A stretch of 33,909 nt of DNA from Oscillospiraceae bacterium (GTDB lineage: Bacteria > Bacillota > Clostridia > Oscillospirales > Oscillospiraceae). Positions 15,820-23,719 of the stretch are shown here, in pieces (the first letter of the stretch is position 1; each line of letters starts with the position of its first letter). The position numbers were made by a program, and so were the translations under genes. The DNA is taken from assembly GCA_017456645.1 (NCBI GenBank), contig JAFTIZ010000031.1:1-33909 (forward strand). Reading direction: 5' to 3'. The notes under the pieces were generated by a model. That model did not search any database. It saw only the letters and a list, made by a program, of their open reading frames with translations, and was not told the DNA's origin.

Positions 15820-17376
15820 ATGAAGCTCAATTACAAGCGTACCATTCTGGTCGGCTTCGCCTTTTTCCTGATCAGCGCGTTCTGGCAGGCTTACGATGCC
15901 ACCATCCCCGTGATCCTGACCAATAAGTTCGGCATGAGCCAGACCTGGTCCGGTGTGATCATGGCGCTGGATAATGTGCTGGCGGTATTTATGCTGCCTC
16001 TGTTTGGCGCTCTGTCCGACAAATGCCGCGGAAACAAGTACGGCAAGCGCACCCCCTTCATCACCATCGGCACCATTATTGCCGCGCTGGCTCTGGTGGG
16101 TCTGACCTTTGTGGACAACGCCCAGCTGAAGAACATCTCCGAGGTCGCCACCATCGACGATCCCGCCGCTCTGACCGTGATCTACGACTCCCAGTCCAAG
16201 AGCGAGCTGCAGACTCCCGAAGGCGAGACCTTCGTGCTGGAGGATCAGTTCTCCAAAGAGGAGTTCATCAAGATCCGCAGTACGATTTGGGAAGAATGCA
16301 ACGACAAAGAGTGGACCAACCCTATCTACACCAACTATGTTGCCCCGGCTCGTCAGGCCTATGTAGCACAAAAGACCGCGGAAAATTCCACGGAGCTCAT
16401 CGCATTTGTGATCCTGCTGCTGGTGGTACTGGTTGCCATGTCCACCTTCCGCTCCCCTGCTGTAGCGCTGATGCCCGATGTGACCATTAAACCTCTGCGC
16501 TCCAAGGCCAACGCCGTCATCAACCTCATGGGCACTGCCGGCGGTATCCTCGTGCTGGTGCTGGGCATCGTATTCGCCACCTCCGCGGTGAAGAACGCCA
16601 TGATGAGCTACACCGTCTATTACGCCGTCATCGCCGGCATCATGCTCACCGCTCTGATCGTCTTCCTGCTGACCGTCCGTGAAAAGAAATGGGCGCAGGA
16701 GATGTACGATGACAGCATCCGCCTGGGTATCGAGGAAGAAACCGCCGACACCACCGAAAAGCGTGGTCTGTCCGCTGGCGAGAAGAAGTCCCTGATCTTC
16801 ATTCTGTTGTCCATCGCCCTGTGGTACTTCGGCTACAACGCCGTTACCTCCAAGTACAGCGTCTACGCCACCAACATTCTGGCCAAGGACTACAATACCA
16901 CCATGCTGCTGGCTCAGGCTGCTGCCATCGTGGCCTATCTGCCCGCCGGTATGGTCGCCTCTAAGATCGGCCGAAAGAAGACCATCATGGGCGGTGTGGT
17001 CATGCTCAGCGGCGCCTTTGCCGTAGCTGCCTTCATGCGTGCCTCCAGCCCCACCTGGCTGATGAATGCCATGTTCATCCTTGCCGGCATCGGCTGGGCC
17101 ACCATCAACGTCAACTCCTTCCCCATGGTGGTTGAAATGTGCTCCGGCAGCGACATCGGCAAGTACACCGGCTACTACTACACCGCCTCCATGACCGCTC
17201 AGATCGCCACGCCCGTGCTCTCCGGCTTCTTGATGGACAATGTGGCTGAGACCGTGCTGTTCCCCTATGCAGCCATCTTTGCGGCTCTGGCCTTCCTGAC
17301 CATGGCCTTCGTCAAGCACGGCGACGCCAAGCCCGAAGCCAAGAAGGGTCTTGAGGCTCTGGACATCGACGATTGA
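15820..17376 (+). CDS. MFS transporter (SLC45/GPH-like)
   Basis: This 518-residue transporter has about 12 TM helices. The first helices read VGFAFFLISAFWQAYDATIP and the loop between TM2 and TM3 contains GALSDKCRGNKYGKRTPFI, the pattern seen in SLC45/sugar-cation symporter-like MFS proteins. A soluble region of about 85 residues (roughly 102-186) between TM3 and TM4 is unusual for this superfamily and would lie outside the membrane. Substrate unknown; sugars or phosphodiester-type compounds are possible given the downstream phosphodiesterase, but this is inference. ATG 15820 has GGAGGG 7 nt upstream; the in-frame ATG at 15805 overlaps that ribosome site. Well-chosen C/G-ending codons suggest good expression. 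Confidence 0.88.
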   Translation: MKLNYKRTILVGFAFFLISAFWQAYDATIPVILTNKFGMSQTWSGVIMALDNVLAVFMLPLFGALSDKCRGNKYGKRTPFITIGTIIAALALVGLTFVDNAQLKNISEVATIDDPAALTVIYDSQSKSELQTPEGETFVLEDQFSKEEFIKIRSTIWEECNDKEWTNPIYTNYVAPARQAYVAQKTAENSTELIAFVILLLVVLVAMSTFRSPAVALMPDVTIKPLRSKANAVINLMGTAGGILVLVLGIVFATSAVKNAMMSYTVYYAVIAGIMLTALIVFLLTVREKKWAQEMYDDSIRLGIEEETADTTEKRGLSAGEKKSLIFILLSIALWYFGYNAVTSKYSVYATNILAKDYNTTMLLAQAAAIVAYLPAGMVASKIGRKKTIMGGVVMLSGAFAVAAFMRASSPTWLMNAMFILAGIGWATINVNSFPMVVEMCSGSDIGKYTGYYYTASMTAQIATPVLSGFLMDNVAETVLFPYAAIFAALAFLTMAFVKHGDAKPEAKKGLEALDIDD

Positions 17377-17377
17377 T

Positions 17378-18214
17378 ATGGATATCCTACTGATTATTCT
17401 GTGCATCCTGCTTCTTCTGGCGCTGCTGTACCTGCTGGCCATCCGCGGCCGCAGCGGCCATAAGGGGCTAAAGGACCTGCGGGGCTGGAGTTATGCCCAC
17501 CGGGGTCTGCACAGCGAAGGCATTCCCGAAAACAGCATGGCTGCCTTTCGAGCTGCTTTGGACGGCGGCTATGGCATCGAACTGGATGTGCATCTGCTCA
17601 AGGACGGCAATCTGGCCGTGATGCACGACTCCGATCTGAAGCGCACCACCGGCTGCAGCGGCAAGATCGAAGATCTGATGGCTGCTGAGTTGGAAAACTA
17701 TCGGCTGGAGGGAACGGACGAAACCATCCCTTTGTTCCGTCAGGTTTTGGAGCTGTACAGTGGCAAAGCACCGCTGGTGGTGGAACTGAAGGTCAGCGGC
17801 AACAACTATGCCGCCCTGACCGAGACCACCTGCAGGATGCTGGAGGATTATCCGGGTGTCTACTGTCTGGAGTCCTTTGACCCCCGCTGCCTGCTTTGGC
17901 TGAAAAAGAACCGGCCGGAGTTGATCCGAGGTCAGCTGTCCGAGAACTATTTCGCCACCAAAAACAAGCTTCCCTTTATTCTGAAGCTGATTCTAAGCAA
18001 AAATCTCGGCAATTTCCTGATAAAGCCCGATTTTATTGCCTACCGCTACCGGGATCGGCGATCCACCCTCAGCAACCGGCTGTGTATGCGCCATATGACC
18101 GGCGTCAGCTGGACGGTGACCACACCGGAGGAATACGATACCGCTGTAAAGGAAGGCTGGTTGCCCATTTTCGAAGGCTTCCGCCCCAATCCCGCCAGAC
18201 GAAACGACAATTAA
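17378..18214 (+). CDS. Membrane-anchored glycerophosphodiester phosphodiesterase
   Basis: This 278-residue enzyme has one N-terminal TM helix (about 3-22, LLIILCILLLLALLYLLAI) and a GDPD catalytic domain. Visible catalytic motifs are the AHRG box, the PENSMAAF segment, ELDVHLLKDGNLAVMHD with the second catalytic His, and VVELKV. Enzymes of this family cleave glycerophosphodiesters, or polyglycerol phosphate in some Gram-positives, to glycerol 3-phosphate and an alcohol. The ATG lies 1 nt after the MFS stop and has no good ribosome site, so translation is probably coupled. The anchor topology suggests action at the membrane; the side is not determined. A strong terminator follows. Confidence 0.9.
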   Translation: MDILLIILCILLLLALLYLLAIRGRSGHKGLKDLRGWSYAHRGLHSEGIPENSMAAFRAALDGGYGIELDVHLLKDGNLAVMHDSDLKRTTGCSGKIEDLMAAELENYRLEGTDETIPLFRQVLELYSGKAPLVVELKVSGNNYAALTETTCRMLEDYPGVYCLESFDPRCLLWLKKNRPELIRGQLSENYFATKNKLPFILKLILSKNLGNFLIKPDFIAYRYRDRRSTLSNRLCMRHMTGVSWTVTTPEEYDTAVKEGWLPIFEGFRPNPARRNDN

Positions 18215-18217
18215 GAT

Positions 18218-18248
18218 AACCGCCCGGAGTATTGACTCCGGGCGGTTT
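18218..18248 (+). terminator. Intrinsic terminator after the GDPD gene
   Basis: ACCGCCCGGAGT (18219-18230) pairs perfectly with ACTCCGGGCGGT (18235-18246) around an ATTG loop; the T tract is short (TTTGTGTT). Confidence 0.85.
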
Positions 18249-18258
18249 GTGTTATTCG

Positions 18259-18537
18259 TAAGATAAATAATTATTTAGTTTAGGTAGCACTAAAATAAAG
18301 TGTCATTGCGAGGAGCCCTCTACGAAGGGCGACGTGGCAATCTCCTGGTATAATCTATTAAATATAGAGTTCTGAAATCGGCGGAAACAACCCTAAAATT
18401 GCTCGTTCTATCCGCAGAAGATTAGAACAATCGCAACATTTCACCGGGAGATTGCCACGGGTCTAAAGACCCTCGCAATGACACGGTTTTTGTAGCTGGT
18501 TGCGCCGATTTATTCTGTTAAACAATCATATTTCTTA
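18259..18537. repeat. Palindromic intergenic repeat element (MITE/REP-like)
   Basis: The gene-free stretch 18215-18560 is largely this element. Outer arms: TAAGATAAATAATTATTTAG (18259-18278) and, inverted, 18518-18537 (17-18 of 20 similar to the related motif at 33614). Inner arms: GTGTCATTGCGAGG (18300-18313) with 18471-18484, and CGTGGCAATCTCC (18333-18345) with 18447-18459. Each half also has a small hairpin: GCCCT/AGGGC (18315-18330) and GGGTC/GACCC (18459-18472). No ORF is convincing. The layout suggests a non-autonomous mobile repeat or a cruciform-forming element. Confidence 0.75.
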
Positions 18538-18549
18538 GTAAGCATGCAA

Positions 18550-18576
18550 AAACCTGCCTCTTAGAGAGGCAGGTTT
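18550..18576 (-). terminator. Terminator overlapping the end of the second kinase gene
   Basis: AAACCTGCCTC (18550-18560) pairs with GAGGCAGGTTT (18566-18576). On the minus strand the stop codon (18563-18561) falls in the loop and a T5 run follows, so the last kinase codons are part of the terminator. Confidence 0.8.
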
Positions 18577-19760
18577 ACATAAAATTGATTGATCCCGTTC
18601 TGGCTTTCCGCCCAGATCTTTCCTCTGTGCTGCTCCACGATCCCCTGCGCGATGGAAAGGCCAAGGCCATAACTGCGGTTCATAGCACGGGCGGTATCCA
18701 CCCGATAAAACCGCTTAAAAATATCCCGACACTGCTGCGCCGTCATAGGCTGACCGGGGCTGCTGACGCACAGCAGACATCCCCTGCCATGGCGCTGCAG
18801 CCGCAGCTGTACCACCGCACCGGCGGCGGAATACTTACAGCCGTTGTCCAGCAGGATCTCTACCACACGGCGCAGATGATCGACGCTTCCGCTCACCGTG
18901 ATCCCCGGCTCTACTTGGCATTCCAGCAGCTTTCCGGCCTCGAAATAAACCGGTTCAAAGGGCAGCACCGCATCGCTGACCAACTTGCTGTAATCCAGCG
19001 GCCGATGCTCCACTTGAGCCCTGCCATTATCCACCCGTGCCTGATCCAACAGCTCCTCCACCAAGCCCCGCATCTGGCGGGACATGGTCAGAATCGACGT
19101 AGCGAATTGGTTTTTACTGGTGGCATCGTACTCCTCCGAGGTCAGCAGCTCCGCATTGGTCAAAATCACCGTCAGGGGCGTTTTCAGTTCATGGGATGCA
19201 TCCGCCACAAACTGCCGCTGCTGCTCCCACGCCTGCTCCACGGGACGTACCGTCCATCTTGCCAGCAGGACACTGAGCAGGAAGAAAACCGCCAAGCCCA
19301 CCACCGCCAAAAGGCCGCAGGTCAAATTCAGCCGAGACAGGGTTTGCATTTCGGAGGAAACATCCGTAAACACATACACAGCCATCCCTCGGCCTTCCTC
19401 ACGCCGGAGGAACCGCAAAGACTCCTGCTTCAGATATCCACTTTCCGTTCCCCTGCTCTGCGCCTGCGTAAGAAGCCCCATCAGGTAGTCCGGATCGTCC
19501 AGATCGTAGTAGTCGCTGCCCATGGCAATCAATTCCCCGTTGGAGGAGAGTCGCAGAGAAAAGCAAGGCTTGGAGAGCTCTGTCCTTCCCGGCCGGTTAG
19601 GAGGTACCAGTTCAGCCGCTGCCGTCTGCAGGGCTTCCATGGTGGCCTCATCAAGACCGTATCGGGTGGAATGGTAGGTATACACCAAAACGACGATCAG
19701 CACCGCCATCAGCAGCACTGTGCTGATCGTGATGATCTTTCGCCGCAGCTTTTTGATCAT
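18561..19760 (-). CDS. Sensor histidine kinase
   Basis: This 399-residue kinase has TM1 (about 9-29), an extracytoplasmic sensor region of roughly 115 residues containing YYDLDDPDYLMGLL, TM2 (about 146-168), then SHELKTPLTV with phosphoacceptor His190 and a GHKL ATPase domain with DNGCKYS and SYGLGLSIAQGI boxes. HAMP is short or absent between TM2 and the dimerisation domain (only about 20 residues). Its start overlaps the regulator stop (ATGA). The sensor region is not one I recognise. The stimulus is unknown; the pair is regulated as one autogenous-looking unit. Confidence 0.93.
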   Translation of the reverse strand: MIKKLRRKIITISTVLLMAVLIVVLVYTYHSTRYGLDEATMEALQTAAAELVPPNRPGRTELSKPCFSLRLSSNGELIAMGSDYYDLDDPDYLMGLLTQAQSRGTESGYLKQESLRFLRREEGRGMAVYVFTDVSSEMQTLSRLNLTCGLLAVVGLAVFFLLSVLLARWTVRPVEQAWEQQRQFVADASHELKTPLTVILTNAELLTSEEYDATSKNQFATSILTMSRQMRGLVEELLDQARVDNGRAQVEHRPLDYSKLVSDAVLPFEPVYFEAGKLLECQVEPGITVSGSVDHLRRVVEILLDNGCKYSAAGAVVQLRLQRHGRGCLLCVSSPGQPMTAQQCRDIFKRFYRVDTARAMNRSYGLGLSIAQGIVEQHRGKIWAESQNGINQFYVNLPL

Positions 19761-20431
19761 TTTTCTTTACACTCCAGATAATAGCCCATGCGCCGCTGGG
19801 TCTCGATGCTCACATCGGAGCCGATGGAGCTGAGCTTGCGCCGCAGAAAGGCGATATAAACTTCCACGTGATTGTCCACGGCGTTGGAATCGTAGCCCCA
19901 GACCCGTGCCAGCAGCATCTCCTTGGAGGTGATGCGCTCGCCGGCCTGAAGCAGCGCCCGCATGACATCAAATTCTCTGGCCGACAGGCGCACGGAATTT
20001 TCGCCGCAGTGCAGGATGCTGGTGCCCAGATCCAGCTCTGTGTTGCCGAAGCGGAGGGTGTCCACCTGCGCGCCCTGGCGGCGCAGCAGCGCGTTGATGC
20101 AAGCCAGCAATTCACGGGTATCAAAGGGCTTGGTCAGGTAATAATCCGCACCGGCATTCAAGCCCTCCACCCGATCCATCAGGTCGGACTTGGCCGTCAG
20201 CATCAAAATCGGCACAGCGCAATGCTTCGCGCGCACACGACGAGCCACCTGATAGCCATTAAGCCCCGGCATCATCACATCCAAAATCAGCAGATCGTAG
20301 ATACCCAGTTCCGCATATTCAGCGCCGGTCTCGCCGTCATAAACCGCCTCAACCTGAAAGCCCTTGGCGGTCAGAAGCGTCTTCAGAGAGTCCGCCAGCA
20401 GCTTCTCATCCTCGATCAGCAGAATTTTCAT
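19757..20431 (-). CDS. OmpR-family response regulator
   Basis: This 224-residue regulator has receiver-domain residues E7 and D8 in LLIEDEK, phosphoacceptor Asp51 in LILDVMMPGLNG and Lys101 in YYLTKPFD. A winged-helix domain follows, with LSAREFDVMRALLQ, the recognition-helix region VDNHVEVYIAFLRRKL and the terminal RRMGYYLE. ATG 20431 has an AGGAGG ribosome site 8 nt away. It is the first gene of the kinase operon. Just upstream are two TTAAGGAAA direct repeats 11 bp apart over the -35 region, the type of site that OmpR/PhoB-family dimers bind, so positive autoregulation is likely. The target genes are not visible from this window. Confidence 0.93.
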   Translation of the reverse strand: MKILLIEDEKLLADSLKTLLTAKGFQVEAVYDGETGAEYAELGIYDLLILDVMMPGLNGYQVARRVRAKHCAVPILMLTAKSDLMDRVEGLNAGADYYLTKPFDTRELLACINALLRRQGAQVDTLRFGNTELDLGTSILHCGENSVRLSAREFDVMRALLQAGERITSKEMLLARVWGYDSNAVDNHVEVYIAFLRRKLSSIGSDVSIETQRRMGYYLECKEK

Positions 20432-20460
20432 ATTCGTGCCTCCTATGTCTGATTTTATCC

Positions 20461-20492
20461 ATCATAACACAGTTTCCTTAATATTTCCTTAA
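20461..20492 (-). promoter_or_regulatory. Promoter and 11-bp direct-repeat operator of the second two-component system
   Basis: On the minus strand, TTAAGGAAA occurs at 20492-20484 and again at 20481-20473 (period 11), followed by the -10 TATGAT (20466-20461). The -35 position reads AGGAAA, so the promoter probably needs an activator bound to the repeats. Confidence 0.65.
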
Positions 20493-20518
20493 GCCGAGGA
20501 CGGGAAATACTTGGTGTG

Positions 20519-21367
20519 TCAGAACAATTCCTGAATACGACGGATACCCGTTTGCAGTACTGTTTCCGCGGTGGGGCCAATGGCCTCGGTGAGCAGCGTC
20601 CACTCGCTGTCCATGGCGTGTTCGACCGACCACGCACCAGCATCGCTGCCCGGAGCGAGAATACCGCCCATAGCCGCAAAGCGGCTCACATTTTCCATGG
20701 CACTATCCAGAATCTGATGCACCGCCGACTCCTGAAACCGCCCTTTGCCCCGCAGATTTCCGATGGTTGCCAAGGTCGGCACCCAAACCGCACCGTTCTG
20801 CGCCATAGCCGCCAGCGCATCCTCATCGGCATACGCGCCGTGCTCCACGGAGTCCACACCGGCTTGCGCCGCAGCCTCGATGGTTCTTGCACCGTTGGCA
20901 TGAGCCATGACCCGAAAGCCCTCAGCATGGGCGATATGGATCAACTCCCGGATATCCTCCCGGGGCAGTCCCTCCTCCGTCAGCACGCCATAGCGGTCAA
21001 AATCCATAAGGCCGGAGATCATGATCTTGATAAAATCCGCTCCCTGCTGCCGCTGCCGCACCACCAAGGCTGCGTAATCTTTCATAGTTTCGTAGGTCAG
21101 CCCGATAAAGCCGCCGTAATGTCCCTTGCGGCACAGAGGTGCCAGCGGCGTGCGGTACACGATGCCGTACTCGTCGGCCATAGCCCTCGCCGCCGCTCCT
21201 ACGCCCCAGCGGTCGCCGCCGTCACGCAGGTAGGTATAGCCCGCCTTGCGGTATCGCTCCAGAGTCTGCCGAATCCACGGCACGTCCACTTTTTCGCAAT
21301 GCCGGCCAATGGCCTGCTTCCAATCCACCCCGTCCAGCACCATATGCATATGGCAATCTGATTTCAT
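20519..21367 (-). CDS. Compact amidohydrolase-superfamily metal hydrolase
   Basis: This 282-residue enzyme has the TIM-barrel amidohydrolase metal ligands: HMH right at the N-terminus (His6, His8), a Lys in FIKIMISG that would be carbamylated, His in MAHANGARTI and VEHGAYAD, and the catalytic Asp in APGSDAGAW. The pattern resembles the imidazolonepropionase/prolidase-like branch. At 282 residues it lacks the N- and C-terminal beta-sandwich present in most members (about 400 residues), so it is an unusually small form. ATG 21367 follows GGGAGGGG; the in-frame start at 21391 is discarded because it would put the ribosome site inside the gene. The substrate is unknown. No clear own promoter was seen. 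Confidence 0.8.
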   Translation of the reverse strand: MKSDCHMHMVLDGVDWKQAIGRHCEKVDVPWIRQTLERYRKAGYTYLRDGGDRWGVGAAARAMADEYGIVYRTPLAPLCRKGHYGGFIGLTYETMKDYAALVVRQRQQGADFIKIMISGLMDFDRYGVLTEEGLPREDIRELIHIAHAEGFRVMAHANGARTIEAAAQAGVDSVEHGAYADEDALAAMAQNGAVWVPTLATIGNLRGKGRFQESAVHQILDSAMENVSRFAAMGGILAPGSDAGAWSVEHAMDSEWTLLTEAIGPTAETVLQTGIRRIQELF

Positions 21368-21391
21368 ACAAATCCCCTCCCTCGGGAACAA

Positions 21392-21420
21392 AAGCCACGG
21401 ACAAATTCCGTCCGTGGCTT
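21392..21420 (-). terminator. Intrinsic terminator after the acyltransferase gene
   Basis: AAGCCACGGAC (21392-21402) and GTCCGTGGCTT (21410-21420) form an 11-bp stem, with TTTTGTT following on the minus strand. Since the amidohydrolase downstream has no evident promoter, some read-through is possible. Confidence 0.78.
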
Positions 21421-21424
21421 AATT

Positions 21425-22135
21425 TTACAGCGATGAAACGATCTTCTGCTCGATCCGGTCACGCACCAGAGCCGCCAGCTCCTTGGTGTTCATGGCCTGA
21501 TATTCATCGTACTCAATGGGCGGCAGGTAGTGGATCTGCACCGTGACAGGCTTGCTGCCCTTCTGATCCAGAACCTTGTAGCAATCCACCAGCGCCACAG
21601 GCACCACGGTGCACTTGGTCTTCAGGGCGCAACGGAAACTGCCGTTGTGGAACTCCAGCAGATCATTGGAGCTTTTGCTGCGAGTACCCTCGGGGAAGAT
21701 CAGGTAGTTACGACCATCGTTGATCTCCTTGATGACGGACTGAATCACCGTCAGGGACTGGCGCACATCCTCACGATCCATGGCAAAGGACTTGGTGCAG
21801 GCCACGATCTGCTTCAGGAAAGGAACGTCCTTCAGCTCCTTCTTCAGCACCGTGCCCAGAGGCGGATCGCAGGTGGCAGCGATGGCCAGCACATCAAACA
21901 TACCCTGATGGTTGGAGTATAGCAAAAAGCTCCGATCCGTAGGGATATTCTCCAGGCCGGTGACCTTCAGCTCAATATTGCCGGACTTCACCGCCCGACC
22001 GAGAATGTACTGAATATGGCGCCACTTTTCCAGCTCCGGATACTCGTCGGTATGCTTTGCGTAATGGCAGAGCTTAAACCACGCACCGGGAACGATGTGC
22101 AGGTTGCGCAGCACCATGGTTAGAATTCTGTTCAT
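21425..22135 (-). CDS. plsC: 1-acylglycerol-3-phosphate acyltransferase
   Basis: This 236-residue PlsC-type acyltransferase has the NHQGMFD (HX4D) catalytic motif and FPEGTRSKS for acceptor binding, with PVALVDCYKV later. It would transfer an acyl chain to the sn-2 position of lysophosphatidic acid, giving phosphatidic acid at the inner membrane face. Length fits the family. Its ATG overlaps the stop of the glycosyltransferase gene (ATGA), with AGAGGT upstream, so the two are translationally coupled. Together with the GT4 and PAP2-like genes it suggests synthesis of glycolipids from phosphatidic acid and diacylglycerol. Confidence 0.9.
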   Translation of the reverse strand: MNRILTMVLRNLHIVPGAWFKLCHYAKHTDEYPELEKWRHIQYILGRAVKSGNIELKVTGLENIPTDRSFLLYSNHQGMFDVLAIAATCDPPLGTVLKKELKDVPFLKQIVACTKSFAMDREDVRQSLTVIQSVIKEINDGRNYLIFPEGTRSKSSNDLLEFHNGSFRCALKTKCTVVPVALVDCYKVLDQKGSKPVTVQIHYLPPIEYDEYQAMNTKELAALVRDRIEQKIVSSL

Positions 22136-23310
22136 GCGTTGACCTCTTCTTCGTTGTCATTTTGCAGCAGATCCTGATAGATATCCTCCACAGCGCTTCC
22201 GAAGGCATCCTTGCCAAAGGACGCAGCGATCTGACGGCTGCGCTCCGATGCAGCTTCCCGCCACCGCAGATCGGCCGCAATGGCACGCAGAGCCTGCCGG
22301 AAGCCTTCCACATCCGTATAATCGTAGCCGTTCTCGCCCGACACCATCACATCCCGCAGGCAGGGATCCTGACGGCACAGCAGAGGCAGGCCGTTGGCGG
22401 CGGCCTCAATATAGGTCAGACCCTGGGTCTCACTGGTGGAGGCGCTGACGAAGATATCGCCCAGCTGATAGTATTCCTGCACCTGGGTCGGGGGCACCAT
22501 ACCCGTAAAGATCACATATTCCCGCAGACCCAGCTCATCGGTGAGCTTTTCCAGCATTTCTCTGGCAGGGCCGTCGCCTACGATCAGGAATTTCAAATTC
22601 TCATACTCCGGAAGCACATCGGCAAAATAGCGCACAAGCTCATCCAGATTCTTTTCATTGCCCAGCCGGCCGATGTTCAGCAGCACCAGATCCTCATCGG
22701 AAATACCCAGCTGCGCTCTGCCGGCGCTGCGCTCAGATACATCCAGACGCTTGCTGTGCTGCTCCAGACGAATGCCGCTGGGCACCACGGAAATGGGTGC
22801 CGCCACGCCGTAGGAGCGGAGGGTATCCTCCACCTTCCGGGTGGGCGCGATGACCCGCTGGACGTTTTTCAGCCGGAACTTGGAAAGAGTACCCACGGCC
22901 TTTTCGCCCACGCCCTTTATGGGAAGCACATAAGGGGCGTACTGCTCGTAAAGGGTGTGATAGGTATGCACGATGGGGGCGCCGGTTTTTTTCGATATGT
23001 AGCTTGCGAACTGAAAGCTGAAAAACTCACACTGGCTGTGGATCACCTGGGGGCCCCATTGGATCAATTCCTTGATCAGCCGGTGATGATGATAAGAGGT
23101 AGGCATCCGCACATCGGGATAAATAACGCCCAGAGGCACGGAGCGAATATAATACACGTTACCGATCTGGCAGCTGTGCCAGCCGTCCGCCACCGTCAGA
23201 ATCCGCACCTCGTGTCCCCTCGCAATCAGCTCCTCGCTGAGGTTCTTGACAGAGGTGACCACACCGTTGGTTTCTGTGGTATACAAGTCGGTGGTAATCA
23301 AAATTTTCAT
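22132..23310 (-). CDS. GT4-family glycosyltransferase, probably diacylglycerol glucosyltransferase-like
   Basis: This 392-residue GT-B fold enzyme begins MKILITTDLYTTETNGVV, the acceptor-domain start seen in 1,2-diacylglycerol 3-glucosyltransferases and mannosyl-lipid transferases. The C-terminal donor domain shows NIGRLGNEKN, VGDGPAREML and the EX7E-type segment SETQGLTYIEAAANGLPLL, which places the nucleotide-sugar. There is no TM segment; such enzymes sit peripherally on the membrane. Neighbours in lipid metabolism support a glycolipid or lipoteichoic-acid-anchor role, but the sugar and acceptor are inferred. Its ribosome site (GAAGTGAAG) is weak. It follows the 124-residue membrane-protein gene by 10 nt. 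Confidence 0.88.
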   Translation of the reverse strand: MKILITTDLYTTETNGVVTSVKNLSEELIARGHEVRILTVADGWHSCQIGNVYYIRSVPLGVIYPDVRMPTSYHHHRLIKELIQWGPQVIHSQCEFFSFQFASYISKKTGAPIVHTYHTLYEQYAPYVLPIKGVGEKAVGTLSKFRLKNVQRVIAPTRKVEDTLRSYGVAAPISVVPSGIRLEQHSKRLDVSERSAGRAQLGISDEDLVLLNIGRLGNEKNLDELVRYFADVLPEYENLKFLIVGDGPAREMLEKLTDELGLREYVIFTGMVPPTQVQEYYQLGDIFVSASTSETQGLTYIEAAANGLPLLCRQDPCLRDVMVSGENGYDYTDVEGFRQALRAIAADLRWREAASERSRQIAASFGKDAFGSAVEDIYQDLLQNDNEEEVNA

Positions 23311-23320
23311 AATCGGATCT

Positions 23321-23695
23321 TCACTTCTCTTCCATAGTAGGTTCGCTGTTATCTTCCGCCTGATCTTTTTTCTTGCTGATGGTCTGCTTGATCTTGGCGT
23401 ACATATCTTTCAGCACGCCCAGAGTCTTCTCGTCATTGGGAAACAGCACCTTCAGCAGCCACATAGCAATGGCCACGGTGATGATCTTCTCCGGCGAAAT
23501 GGGCAGCCACAGAAAGGTCAGATACGCACCGGAGACCGCCAGCATCCAGCCGCTCTTAAGCCACGTGCCCAGAGCGAACAGAATATACGACCAGCCGTTG
23601 GTGATCATCCAGCCCAGACCAAGGCACAGAAGCAATCGGGGATTGACGATAAACAGCACTATTTTTTTCAGATAATACTTCAGTTTCTCTTTCAT
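23321..23695 (-). CDS. Membrane protein of unknown function in the lipid operon
   Basis: This 124-residue protein has a basic N-terminus (MKEKLKYYLKK), about three hydrophobic segments (roughly 18-36, 43-64 and 70-85) and a long charged, lysine/glutamate-rich tail (KDMYAKIKQTISKKKDQ and on). A WLPISPEKIITVAIAMW stretch lies before the last helix. I do not recognise a family. It is sandwiched between the divergent PAP2 and GT4 genes with short gaps, so it probably belongs to the same transcript and may help organise the lipid enzymes; that is inference. Confidence 0.75.
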   Translation of the reverse strand: MKEKLKYYLKKIVLFIVNPRLLLCLGLGWMITNGWSYILFALGTWLKSGWMLAVSGAYLTFLWLPISPEKIITVAIAMWLLKVLFPNDEKTLGVLKDMYAKIKQTISKKKDQAEDNSEPTMEEK

Positions 23696-23719
23696 TGAAA
23701 TCCCCGATTCGTTGCGATA

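Noticed and set aside
15646-17442. A 598-codon open frame antisense to the MFS gene
   Set aside because: Its translation is a low-complexity Gly/His/Gln-rich shadow, while the plus strand encodes a clear 12-helix transporter.
18585-19781. A 398-codon open frame antisense to the second histidine kinase
   Set aside because: Shadow of a kinase with a complete phosphoacceptor and ATPase domain.
22162-23337. A 391-codon open frame antisense to the GT4 gene
   Set aside because: Shadow frame; no start signals and no recognisable family.
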